From Aquificota bacterium (GTDB taxonomy: Bacteria > Thermosulfidibacterota > Thermosulfidibacteria > Thermosulfidibacterales > Thermosulfidibacteraceae), in contig WGAU01000098.1 of the NCBI GenBank assembly GCA_015494645.1, positions 1 to 13,986 on the forward strand: a stretch of DNA of 13,986 nucleotides, given 5' to 3'. The stretch's first letter is position 1; every line of letters starts with the position of its first letter. The notes below the pieces were generated by a model. It was not told where the DNA came from, made no database searches, and saw only the letters and a list, made by a program, of their open reading frames with translations. Both the position numbers and the translations under genes were made by a program. Positions 6,215 to 13,480 of this stretch are shown in pieces.

Positions 6215-7791
6215 ACCAGCGCCATAACCATTATCCCCACAAACACGCACATTACAAGTACGGGGAATATAACCACCTTCAACAGTTTTGCTTCCTCCTC
6301 GCCTTTAACTCCAATGGTTGCTGCAGCATTGGTAATCTTTGAAGGAGTTATGGCGCTGGCTATTCCCCCACCCACGGCGTGGGCTGCGTATATCCACATG
6401 AATGCCTGTGCACCCACGGTCATCTTGGTAGCCTCAAACTGTATCTTGGCAAAGAGCACATTAGAAGCAGTCTCACTTCCTCCCACAAATGCGCCAAAAA
6501 GACCCAAGAAGGGAGAAAGGAAGGGATAAAGGTCACCGAAAATCTTTGCCAAAGTAACTCCAATTATTCTATCCATATTGTAATCTGCAAAATGAGGTCC
6601 TGGGACCAGCTTGCCGTTTGCCACTTCCATAGCAGACCAAGCCATAACAAAGGCCACTGCAAAGAAGAGAGAATATGCAATGAATGGTCCCCAGATCCTC
6701 TGAAGCCATGTCTTGAAAGTATTCCTGAGCTGCTCAGGAGTTGGCCTCAAGATGGGTATGGATAGCACACAGGTCACCAAGATCCAGAACCACACATTGG
6801 CGAAAATGTTTAGGTCCGTTTTCTTATTGGCAATTATGGTGATGACCTCGGACCTACCCAAGACATTTGCAAGGTACTTCTTTATAGTGGGAATGTTCAC
6901 CACCATAGAAAAGACCACCAATAGAATGAGCGGAAACATGGACTGGACAAGATCGGCATCCCATCTATGCTCTTCGGCCTTTTCCTTCCTGTTTTTGGAG
7001 AACATAAAGTAAACGGCCACCATGGTGACGAAACCGGAAGCTATTCCTATAACCTCAACGGGAAGTATTCTAAAAGCGGCGATAACATAGGATGTAAGAG
7101 AAAGAACCAAACCAGCAACCAGTGCCTGCTTCCAGTGCTTCTTGACAGAGTCTTTACCCTCTATGGTGTAAAGCATCAGTAAGGCAAAACATACCGACAC
7201 CACCGGTAGAAACACAGTTATCTTATGGGTAAAATTCCATATAAATTCCTCTAAGTTGGGCACACCGGGTGGTCTTATACCGAAAGGTCCCCAGGCAACC
7301 TTTGCCGGCAAAGTTATGGGAATGGAAAAGAGAGCAAAGGATGTCAAAGGATCATAACAGAGAACAGATATACCAATAGCCGCTATAGGAGAAAAACCCA
7401 GCATCAGAAAGACCGGTGGGAACATGGCGGGGGTTACCATACCGAGAGCGGTAGCCAGAGAACCAAAACCCATGCCTATAAAAAGCGCCTGTTCCTCTTT
7501 GGTTTTGGCTATCCCCTTGACATACTGGATAATCCTTTGAAGTGCACCGGTTTCCCTCATGAGGAATATAAGGAACATGGTAAACACCACTGCCAAAGTG
7601 ATGCCCAATGCCTTCACAACGCCCATAACGCTGGCACCTAAAGCAACATTAATCGGCGTTTTAAAATAGGTCACGGCCACTATGATGGACAGCACCCAAC
7701 CCACAACAGACATAAAGGTGCCTGAACGGGAAAACAACAGCATACCTATAAGGACAATTAGTATCGGGAGAATTGCTAAAACAAAGTTCAT
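6211..7791 (-). CDS. lctP: L-lactate permease family transporter (LctP/LldP)
   Basis: A 526-residue inner-membrane carrier of the lactate permease family, predicted to move lactate, glycolate or a similar 2-hydroxy acid with protons. It has a dozen or more hydrophobic segments from residue 2 to the C-terminus. Family hallmarks near the C-terminus are FGAFVGGSETASNVLF (432-447) and HAVGGGIASAITPSK (471 on), matching the conserved GSxTxSNVLF and GGxIASxIxP regions. An earlier conserved stretch is GMGFGSLATALGMVTPAMFPP near 106-126. Length is close to the 551 residues of E. coli LldP. The start is ATG 7791, chosen because GGAGG lies 7 bases upstream and the hydrophobic N-terminus begins there. 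The gene is 52 bases from the exporter permease gene, with a candidate promoter in that gap, and overlaps glnE by ATGA. No lactate dehydrogenase gene is visible nearby, so the substrate is uncertain. Confidence 0.92.
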   Translation of the reverse strand: MNFVLAILPILIVLIGMLLFSRSGTFMSVVGWVLSIIVAVTYFKTPINVALGASVMGVVKALGITLAVVFTMFLIFLMRETGALQRIIQYVKGIAKTKEEQALFIGMGFGSLATALGMVTPAMFPPVFLMLGFSPIAAIGISVLCYDPLTSFALFSIPITLPAKVAWGPFGIRPPGVPNLEEFIWNFTHKITVFLPVVSVCFALLMLYTIEGKDSVKKHWKQALVAGLVLSLTSYVIAAFRILPVEVIGIASGFVTMVAVYFMFSKNRKEKAEEHRWDADLVQSMFPLILLVVFSMVVNIPTIKKYLANVLGRSEVITIIANKKTDLNIFANVWFWILVTCVLSIPILRPTPEQLRNTFKTWLQRIWGPFIAYSLFFAVAFVMAWSAMEVANGKLVPGPHFADYNMDRIIGVTLAKIFGDLYPFLSPFLGLFGAFVGGSETASNVLFAKIQFEATKMTVGAQAFMWIYAAHAVGGGIASAITPSKITNAAATIGVKGEEEAKLLKVVIFPVLVMCVFVGIMVMALV

Positions 7792-7798
7792 ATCTCCC

Positions 7799-7803
7799 CC
7801 TCC
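7799..7803 (-). promoter_or_regulatory. Ribosome binding site of lctP
   Basis: GGAGG on the minus strand lies 7 bases before ATG 7791, within a GGAGGGGGAG stretch. It supports this start over a longer frame that begins at 7836 and would put non-hydrophobic residues in front of the first membrane helix. Confidence 0.75.
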
Positions 7804-7818
7804 AAAATTTTTCGGGAA

Positions 7819-7847
7819 GGTATATTCAAAAAGCACTCAAAAATCAA
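7819..7847 (-). promoter_or_regulatory. Candidate sigma-70 promoter of lctP
   Basis: Minus-strand TTGATT (7847-7842) and TATACC (7824-7819) are separated by 17 bases. The -35 box overlaps the stop codon of the upstream permease gene (7846-7844), and transcription would start near 7812, about 20 bases before lctP. It would allow lctP and glnE to be expressed apart from the exporter operon. Called by eye in AT-rich sequence. Confidence 0.35.
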
Positions 7848-9055
7848 TCCCTCAAGGTTGCAATAGGATCAATTTGAGAAGCCTTCAGTGCTGGATATAC
7901 TCCCGATACCACACCGAAGAAAAATGTGACCGCAAAGGCCACAGCCGATGGCTTTGCCGGATTCACAAAGGGATACTTGGCCAAGGCGCAAACCAACAGG
8001 CTCAGAAGAAACCCTGCCACCACCCCGAGAAAGCCACCAAACATCGTTATAGCCATTGACTCACCTAAAAACTGAAGGACAATATCCTTTTTAGTGGCAC
8101 CTAAGGCCTTCCTGAGGCCTATTTCTTTTCTTCTTTCCTTTACCGATAGTATCATCACGGCCATAACTCCAAAGGCACCGACCAACAGAGAAATGGCTGC
8201 TATGCTTACTATGAACACAGAAAAGATCATAGCAGACTGGGCCTTCCCTTTGAGTATCTCTTCCGCTCTCACAATGCTGAAATCCTTGTCCTGAGGGTTT
8301 CTTATCTCATGCCTCTCCATGAGAATCCTTTCTATGTTAGTAGACACATCGTTTAAGAAAGCTTCACCTGCTGTCTGGACGAATATGGCCGATATGTAGT
8401 CAACATTGAAGACCCTGTTTGTAGCGGACGATATGGGGATGATAACTTGGCTATCTAAATCCCTCCCACTGGCATCGGTTCCCATCTTTTTCATAAGGCC
8501 TACCACTACAAAGGGAAGCTTTCGTATTCTGATCCTCTTACCAATGGGATCCTCGTCCTTGAAAAGTTCCTTCCACACCCTGTATCCTATCACAGCCACC
8601 TTCCCGTTTCTGTAAGCTTCCCTCTGGGTGAAGATCCTTCCCTCAAGCAGAGAAAACCTTCTGATCTTAAATATTTCCGGTGTGCTTCCCACCAAAGTGC
8701 AAGTGATGGTCTCTCTTTCGTATTCCACCGTAACCGATCCCTCGTAAACAGGCGCCACTCGAACCACGCCCAGGATCTTTTTTACAGCCTCGGCATCTTC
8801 CATTTTTAACGTAGTGTATCTCCTAACCGTTATGGCCCGCCCTCCTCTGATTCTTGTCTTACCTGCCACAACCGTCAGTGTGTCGGGGGAAAAGGTTTCA
8901 AACTCTCTCATTACCTTTTCTTTAGCCCCCTCCCCCACAGATATCATTACCACCACCGCCGCCACACCTATCACTATCCCAAGAACGGAGAGAAAAAGAC
9001 GCTTCTTCTTGTAAAAGATCGCACCGAACTTCAGTCTCAGGTTCATCCCTTTCAT
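7844..9055 (-). CDS. ABC exporter permease, FtsX/MacB family (second subunit)
   Basis: A 403-residue inner-membrane permease with the four-helix MacB/LolC/FtsX layout: helix 1 at about 20-42, a periplasmic MacB-type core domain at about 45-270, then helices at about 277-302, 333-355 and 370-391. The cytoplasmic coupling segment ERRKEIGLRKALGATKKDI (307-325) is the classic signature of this family. The C-terminus ends in PALKASQIDPIATLRD, also typical. ATG 9055 overlaps the TGA of the preceding permease gene as ATGA; ATG 9046, three codons on, is an alternative. A longer frame back to 9145 lies inside the upstream gene and is rejected. It differs clearly in sequence from its neighbour, so the two probably form a heterodimeric membrane unit driven by the shared ATPase. 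Substrate unknown; such systems export lipids, peptides, or macrolide-like molecules. Confidence 0.9.
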   Translation of the reverse strand: MKGMNLRLKFGAIFYKKKRLFLSVLGIVIGVAAVVVMISVGEGAKEKVMREFETFSPDTLTVVAGKTRIRGGRAITVRRYTTLKMEDAEAVKKILGVVRVAPVYEGSVTVEYERETITCTLVGSTPEIFKIRRFSLLEGRIFTQREAYRNGKVAVIGYRVWKELFKDEDPIGKRIRIRKLPFVVVGLMKKMGTDASGRDLDSQVIIPISSATNRVFNVDYISAIFVQTAGEAFLNDVSTNIERILMERHEIRNPQDKDFSIVRAEEILKGKAQSAMIFSVFIVSIAAISLLVGAFGVMAVMILSVKERRKEIGLRKALGATKKDIVLQFLGESMAITMFGGFLGVVAGFLLSLLVCALAKYPFVNPAKPSAVAFAVTFFFGVVSGVYPALKASQIDPIATLRD

Positions 9056-10269
9056 CTCAAAATTTCTGCTGGAGGTAGTTTCGCAGCTTCCTTGGCAGGG
9101 GCCGTTCCGAAGAGCACCGACGCTATCACTGCCACCAACACGCAAAGGACCGAAAATGCCACGCTGTAATACCCGTCAATGGGGGTGTAACTTGAAACCA
9201 CAGCCACAATAGCGTTGCCTATGGAGCTTCCTATGGTTCCACCCAGAAACGCCACCACCGCCGTCATAAAGGTGTAGTGAAAGAGAATATCCCTGTTGGT
9301 AGCACCATAGGCCTTTCTTAAAGCAATTATTTTTTTCTTTTCCTCAACGATGGCATACATGATGTTCATGATAATCACACCGCTCACCACCAATGTTATA
9401 AGGGATATGGAGAGAAGAAGAGCTGTAAGAGTCCTTGTGGCTTTGGTCAAAAACTCCATTACCTGATCGGGGGTTATTATTCTGAAATCGTCAGGTTCGT
9501 TTCTCAAAAGGTTGTGGCGTTTTCTGAGAAGATTCCTGATGGCTCTTTCCGCTCTCTTAAAATCCACATTGGACTTCAGCAGCACTTTGGCTGCGTTCAA
9601 CCAATCCCTGTTGAATATTCTGTCTCTGGCAGTGCTGAGGGGAATCAACACCCTCTCGTCCAAATGGAACCTTCCAATAACCCCTTTCTTTTCAAGAACT
9701 CCCACCACCTCAAAAAGAACCCCGTTTATCCTTACCCTCTTCCCTATGGGATCGTCTCCTAAGAGGTTTTTTGCCGTATCGTAGCCGAGAACACAAACCT
9801 TTCTTTTCAACCTCACATCTTCATGGTTTATGAACCTTCCCTCCCATACTCCCCAGTTGTTTATCCGAGAGTACACCGGCAAAACGCCAAGCACCCGAGT
9901 GTTGACGGCATTTTTCGGAGAAGCAACGGATAGAAAGCCCAACTGAACTGGAGACACCTCAACCACAAAATCAAACCTTTCAATAGCCTCCTCATCCTCC
10001 ATCTTGAACCTATCCATTCTTGTGGCAGCGGGACCAAAGAATTTTCCGCCCCCCGCCAGTATGAGGAAAGCGTTGGAACCAAAGTTGAGATTTTCCAAGA
10101 TCCTGTAAACCGTTATCTCCGCTCCTTTGCCCAAAGAGTATATGGAAACCATGGCACATATTCCCACAATAAGCCCAAAGGACATAAAGAAGAGATTCAC
10201 CTTGGATGACAGAATCTCTCTAAGAGAATCTTTGGCTATACCAAAGGTTCTACTCCACGAACCTGCCAT
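9052..10269 (-). CDS. ABC exporter permease, FtsX/MacB family (first subunit)
   Basis: A 405-residue permease of the same MacB/FtsX family. Helix 1 lies at about 25-46, a periplasmic domain at about 48-275, and three helices at about 281-307, 333-360 and 369-390. The coupling segment EEKKKIIALRKAYGATNRDI (309-328) is a diverged form of the family motif, with K replacing the usual R at the start of the segment. The protein ends PAKEAAKLPPAEILR, the usual family C-terminus. ATG 10269 lies 20 bases inside the 3' end of the ATPase gene, with AAGG nine bases before it, and the gene ends in an ATGA overlap with the second permease gene. The arrangement resembles LolC/LolE, where two different permeases share one ATPase, rather than MacB, where the ATPase is fused to one permease. 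Confidence 0.9.
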   Translation of the reverse strand: MAGSWSRTFGIAKDSLREILSSKVNLFFMSFGLIVGICAMVSIYSLGKGAEITVYRILENLNFGSNAFLILAGGGKFFGPAATRMDRFKMEDEEAIERFDFVVEVSPVQLGFLSVASPKNAVNTRVLGVLPVYSRINNWGVWEGRFINHEDVRLKRKVCVLGYDTAKNLLGDDPIGKRVRINGVLFEVVGVLEKKGVIGRFHLDERVLIPLSTARDRIFNRDWLNAAKVLLKSNVDFKRAERAIRNLLRKRHNLLRNEPDDFRIITPDQVMEFLTKATRTLTALLLSISLITLVVSGVIIMNIMYAIVEEKKKIIALRKAYGATNRDILFHYTFMTAVVAFLGGTIGSSIGNAIVAVVSSYTPIDGYYSVAFSVLCVLVAVIASVLFGTAPAKEAAKLPPAEILR

Positions 10270-10921
10270 TTCTTATGACCTTGACCTTGGAAGCAAAAGA
10301 AGCGGTTTCCGGATCGTGGGTAGTCATAACGATGGTGACTCCAGAATCGTTTAACTCCTGAAATACACGCATAACTTCTTTACTTGAAGACGCATCCAAG
10401 TTTCCCGTGGGTTCATCCGCCAGAAGTAAGGAAGGTCTCCCTATAAGTGCCCTGGCAATGGCTACCCTCTGCTGTTGACCTCCAGAAAGCTCCGATGGCT
10501 TGAAAGCTAATCTATGTCCCAAACCGAGGCGCTCCAACAGCTCTTTGGCCCTTTCCACATGCTCTTTTCTTACGCCCTCTCTGTAGATCATGGGTAGAAG
10601 CACGTTCTCCAAAGCCGTAGCCCACGGAATCAGATGAAATTGTTGGAAGACAAAGCCTATCTTCCTGTTCCTGAGCCTAGAAAGCTCCCTATCGCTGAGG
10701 GAGGTTACATCAACTCCTTCAAAAAGGTAACTTCCATCCGTGGGTCTATCTAAGCAACCCAGTATATTCATAAGGGTACTTTTACCCTCTCCTGAAGGAC
10801 CCATTATAGCTATAAAGTCTCCCTGGTTGACCTCAAAGTCTATTCCTCTCAGAACTTCCACCTCTCCCGCCTTGGTTCTGTAAACTTTCTTAACCCCGCG
10901 CATCTCTACGATTTTTACCAC
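10250..10921 (-). CDS. ABC exporter ATPase, MacB/LolD type
   Basis: A 223-residue stand-alone nucleotide-binding subunit that powers the exporter by ATP hydrolysis on the cytoplasmic side. All motifs are present: Walker A GPSGEGKST (41-49; Glu where Ser is most common), Q-loop glutamine Q93 in FVFQQFHLIPW, signature LSGGQQQR (145-152), Walker B LLLADEP (165-171), D-loop GNLD, and switch histidine H202 in TTHDP. The sequence around MNILGCLDRPTDGSY is characteristic of the MacB/LolD/FtsE group. The start is taken as GTG 10921, overlapping the adaptor gene by 7 bases, because residues 1-6 complete the first beta strand (VKIVEMRGVKKVY); ATG 10903 is a shorter alternative. The gene overlaps the first permease gene by 20 bases, so translation along the operon is likely coupled. 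Confidence 0.94.
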   Translation of the reverse strand: MVKIVEMRGVKKVYRTKAGEVEVLRGIDFEVNQGDFIAIMGPSGEGKSTLMNILGCLDRPTDGSYLFEGVDVTSLSDRELSRLRNRKIGFVFQQFHLIPWATALENVLLPMIYREGVRKEHVERAKELLERLGLGHRLAFKPSELSGGQQQRVAIARALIGRPSLLLADEPTGNLDASSSKEVMRVFQELNDSGVTIVMTTHDPETASFASKVKVIRNGRFVE

Positions 10922-12093
10922 AGGGCCACTACCTCACCCTCTCTCAATCCCTCCAGTATCTCTACCTTCCCCTGACTCTCCCAGCCGGTCTTAACAGGGC
11001 GTTTGACCCACTTCCCATTTTTCTTGACCATGACATAGCTTCTGCCGTCCATCCCCACCTTAACCGCAGCCGAAGGCACTATAAGTACATTATCCTTCCT
11101 GCCCACTTCCACCGTGACGTCTGCCGTCATCTCTGGTTTTAGAAGAGGATAGTAAGGGGTGATTATTCTTATCTTGGTGTCGTAGAAGACCACATTGTTT
11201 CTCACTATGGCACCAGGATAAATGGTTTCCACAATCCCTTCAAAGGTTTTATCAGGGTATGCATCTACCACAAAGGTAACCTTCTGTCCCGGTTCTATCT
11301 TGCCTATGTCGGTTTCATCTATGTATGCATCCACCTGCAGCTTTTTCAGATCCACAACGGTGATGAAGGTGGGGGCACTTAACCCAGCAACCACAGTTTC
11401 TCCCTGCTGGGTTGACACTGAGGAGACAATCCCTGTAATGGGAGAGTAAACAAAAGCGTATCCGTATCTTATTTTTGCAAATTTATAAGCTTCTTTGGCC
11501 GCTTCATATTTGTGATGGGCTTCTTTCCTAACCTTTTCAAACTCCCTCTTCAACTCAAATAGACGGTTTTTTTCAGCGTTCAGCAGAGCCTCTTTGACTT
11601 TGAGATCTCGGATAGCCACATCCAAATCATTGTCGGAAACAAGACCATCTCTGTGTAGTTGCTTCACCCTTTCAAAGTTTAGCTCAGCCAAATGCAACTC
11701 CGCCTGAGCCTTTTTCACCGCATTCTTCTGTGCTTCTATCCTGAGGGGATAAACCTGCTCCACTCTCTTCAGATCCTGCAGGGCTGCCTCCATTTGGTGC
11801 TTTTTGGCGAGCATGTCTGCCTTTAAATCTTCATGCTCAATAACTGCGATGAGCTGCCCCTTTTTCACCAGGTCCCCTGCTTGGGCATAGAGCTTTTCCA
11901 CCTTTCCCGATATTCTGGTTCCCACCTTCACCTGTGCTCCAACCTGAGGTTTCACCGCTCCAGTGGCTGTAACTTCAAGCACTATGCTTCCCTTTTTCAC
12001 CTTGGCTTCACCTTTGGGTTTGAAGGGCTTCTCCTTCTTCCCGCACCCTGCTACAAGAAAAAGCAGGACCAAAAAGAAAACCTTTGCCCTCAT
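10915..12093 (-). CDS. Periplasmic adaptor lipoprotein, MacA/HlyD (RND-type membrane fusion) family
   Basis: A 392-residue membrane fusion protein that would bridge the inner-membrane ABC unit and the TolC-like channel. The N-terminus is a lipoprotein signal, MRAKVFFLVLLFLVAGCGKK, with lipobox LVAGC and lipidated C17. Next come the first half of the lipoyl-like domain (about 50-90), a long charged alpha-helical hairpin (about 92-208) with LHRDGLVSDNDLD at its turn, the second lipoyl half (YSPITGIVSSVSTQQGE, about 216-232), a beta-barrel domain (about 250-335) and a membrane-proximal domain (LIVPSAAVKV to the end). ATG 12093 shares one base with the TolC gene's TAA stop, with GGAG 8 bases before it. 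E. coli MacA has a membrane helix instead of a lipid anchor, so the lipobox is a difference from that model, although lipoprotein adaptors are common. Confidence 0.93.
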   Translation of the reverse strand: MRAKVFFLVLLFLVAGCGKKEKPFKPKGEAKVKKGSIVLEVTATGAVKPQVGAQVKVGTRISGKVEKLYAQAGDLVKKGQLIAVIEHEDLKADMLAKKHQMEAALQDLKRVEQVYPLRIEAQKNAVKKAQAELHLAELNFERVKQLHRDGLVSDNDLDVAIRDLKVKEALLNAEKNRLFELKREFEKVRKEAHHKYEAAKEAYKFAKIRYGYAFVYSPITGIVSSVSTQQGETVVAGLSAPTFITVVDLKKLQVDAYIDETDIGKIEPGQKVTFVVDAYPDKTFEGIVETIYPGAIVRNNVVFYDTKIRIITPYYPLLKPEMTADVTVEVGRKDNVLIVPSAAVKVGMDGRSYVMVKKNGKWVKRPVKTGWESQGKVEILEGLREGEVVALW

Positions 12094-13352
12094 TAGAACA
12101 GCTCCTCCAGCACAGGAATCTTGCCCACGTATCTAACCAACTTGTAGTAGGCGTAAACCAGATCCGAAATGGCTCTGTAGTAGGAACTTTCCGCATCGTA
12201 AAGTGTGGCTTGGGAAGAGGTAAGGTCTACTATTGAGGCAAGCCCTACGGCGTATTTTTTTCTCATGATTCTGACATCCTCCTTTGAAGCCTCAAAAAAG
12301 CTCTCGGCGGAGACAAGTTTCTCTTTTGCTTTCTCGTAGTCCATGTAGCTGCTCCATACCTCATCCTGCACCTGAAGTTCCAAGCTTCTGTACTCAGACT
12401 TCAACCTCTCAATTTCAAAGCGTTTCATTTTCAACTTCTTAACCGTAGAAAGTCCAGTAAACAGGGGAAAGCTAATCGAAACCCCAACGCTCCAGTAGGC
12501 CCTATCATCTGGAAAAAGAGACTGGTCTGTCTCTCCCCAGCTTGAGCTCAATGTAACCTTGGGCATAAACTCACCGTACACAGCTTTAAGGCGCCTTTTC
12601 TCTGCTTCTATCCTTGCCTTCAGAGAAGCAAGCCTGTAGCTTCCCGCCAAGGCCTGTTCCACAAGGTCCTTTTTGGAAAAGTCCACTATTACAGGTTTTA
12701 ATTCCTTCACCTCTAAATCGGTAAATACATCCATCCCCATGACGGATGCCAAATGAGCTTTAGCCTTATCGTATTCCCTTGACGTTTCAATAAGCCTGTA
12801 CTCAGCCTCCTTCAGTTTGGCCCTGGCGTGCAGCACATCTGCCTTGGGAGCAAGGCCTACTTGATATCTTTTTTGGGCAAGCCTCAGTGCATATTGAGCA
12901 CTTTTCACATAGTTTTTTGCCGCCTTAACCTGCATCTTTGCAGAGAAAGCTTGAGTGTAAAACTCCACTACATTAAGGGCCACATCCCTTTTCACTGCCT
13001 TGAGTTCAGCAGCTTCTGAGAATGAGAGATACCTTTCCGCCCTATAGCTGTTCAAGGTTGAAAAGCCGGAAAAGATTTCCCATTGAGCGGAAAGTTCCCA
13101 GTAGCTCTGGTTGTAAGGATCTATGCCAGACCCACCGTTTCTTGAGTAATCCAAGTTCCAAAAAATCCTTGGGAAAAAGTCAGATAGGACAATATATGCC
13201 GAGACTTCCTGAACCTTGTGACTGAACCTCTTTGCTCTGACCTTTGGGCTGTTCTTAATTGCTATTTCCACGCACTCCTTCAAAGAGTAGACTTTCCCCC
13301 ATGATGGAAAGCTTACAATAAGAAGAGCAAACATAAAGACAACAATCCGCAT
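12093..13352 (-). CDS. TolC-like outer membrane efflux protein
   Basis: A 419-residue outer-membrane efflux channel (OEP family), first gene of the exporter operon. The N-terminus MRIVVFMFALLIVSFPSWG is a Sec signal peptide with a likely cut after G19; no lipobox is seen. The mature protein shows the internal duplication of the family: LKECVEIAIKNSPKVRA (24-40) opens repeat one, and the helix-turn motifs RYQVGLAPKADVLHARAKL (162-180) and KYAVGLASIVDLTSSQATL (366-384) are the equivalent points in the two repeats. Aromatic strands such as SYWELSAQWEIFSGF and YWSVGVSISFPLFTG would form the beta barrel. I chose ATG 13352 because GGAGGTAAGG lies just upstream and the signal peptide begins there; an in-frame ATG at 13376 would add 8 residues in front. 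Function in export is sure; cargo is not. Confidence 0.93.
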   Translation of the reverse strand: MRIVVFMFALLIVSFPSWGKVYSLKECVEIAIKNSPKVRAKRFSHKVQEVSAYIVLSDFFPRIFWNLDYSRNGGSGIDPYNQSYWELSAQWEIFSGFSTLNSYRAERYLSFSEAAELKAVKRDVALNVVEFYTQAFSAKMQVKAAKNYVKSAQYALRLAQKRYQVGLAPKADVLHARAKLKEAEYRLIETSREYDKAKAHLASVMGMDVFTDLEVKELKPVIVDFSKKDLVEQALAGSYRLASLKARIEAEKRRLKAVYGEFMPKVTLSSSWGETDQSLFPDDRAYWSVGVSISFPLFTGLSTVKKLKMKRFEIERLKSEYRSLELQVQDEVWSSYMDYEKAKEKLVSAESFFEASKEDVRIMRKKYAVGLASIVDLTSSQATLYDAESSYYRAISDLVYAYYKLVRYVGKIPVLEELF

Positions 13353-13358
13353 GTATGA

Positions 13359-13368
13359 CCTTACCTCC
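13359..13368 (-). promoter_or_regulatory. Ribosome binding site of the tolC-like gene
   Basis: GGAGGTAAGG on the minus strand ends 6 bases before ATG 13352. It favours this start over the in-frame ATG at 13376, which lies upstream of this site. Confidence 0.6.
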
Positions 13369-13383
13369 ATCTGCATTCATACG

Positions 13384-13412
13384 TTCATACTCCCTGAAAG
13401 GTGAGTTGACAA
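13384..13412 (-). promoter_or_regulatory. Candidate promoter of the exporter operon
   Basis: On the minus strand TTGTCA (13412-13407) and TATGAA (13389-13384) are 17 bases apart, predicting a transcript start near 13377 and a leader of about 25 bases. The -35 box occupies the same palindrome, GTTGACAAC, as the -35 box of the divergent isocitrate dehydrogenase gene. By-eye call. Confidence 0.4.
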
Positions 13413-13430
13413 CCTAAGCTGCCTTATAAT
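13406..13430 (+). promoter_or_regulatory. Candidate promoter of the isocitrate dehydrogenase gene
   Basis: Perfect TTGACA (13406-13411) and perfect TATAAT (13425-13430) occur on the plus strand but only 13 bases apart, shorter than the usual 16-18. TAATAA at 13427-13432 would give 15. The -10 box alone is convincing; transcription would begin near 13437. The short spacing suggests either a weak or activator-dependent promoter, or that the TTGACA belongs to the other direction. Confidence 0.45.
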
Positions 13431-13466
13431 AAAGAAAGCAAAGGAAAATCTTCACAATAATTAACT

Positions 13467-13473
13467 AAGGAGG
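13467..13473 (+). promoter_or_regulatory. Ribosome binding site of the isocitrate dehydrogenase gene
   Basis: AAGGAGG lies 7 bases before ATG 13481, an ideal Shine-Dalgarno and spacing that fixes the start. Confidence 0.85.
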
Positions 13474-13480
13474 AGACCTC

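Noticed and set aside
6215..6250. GTG start for glnE at 6250
   Set aside because: The extra 12 residues lie within the lctP end, lack a ribosome site, and an ATG overlapping the lctP stop is more likely.
6230..6257. Possible minus-strand promoter TTGTAA-16-GATAAT before glnE
   Set aside because: The match is weak, lies in lctP coding sequence, and would still be upstream of the glnE hairpin, so it explains nothing extra.
9055..9145. Longer N-terminus for the second exporter permease
   Set aside because: The extra 30 codons overlap the end of the first permease gene, do not look like permease sequence, and an ATGA junction at 9055 gives the expected N-terminus.
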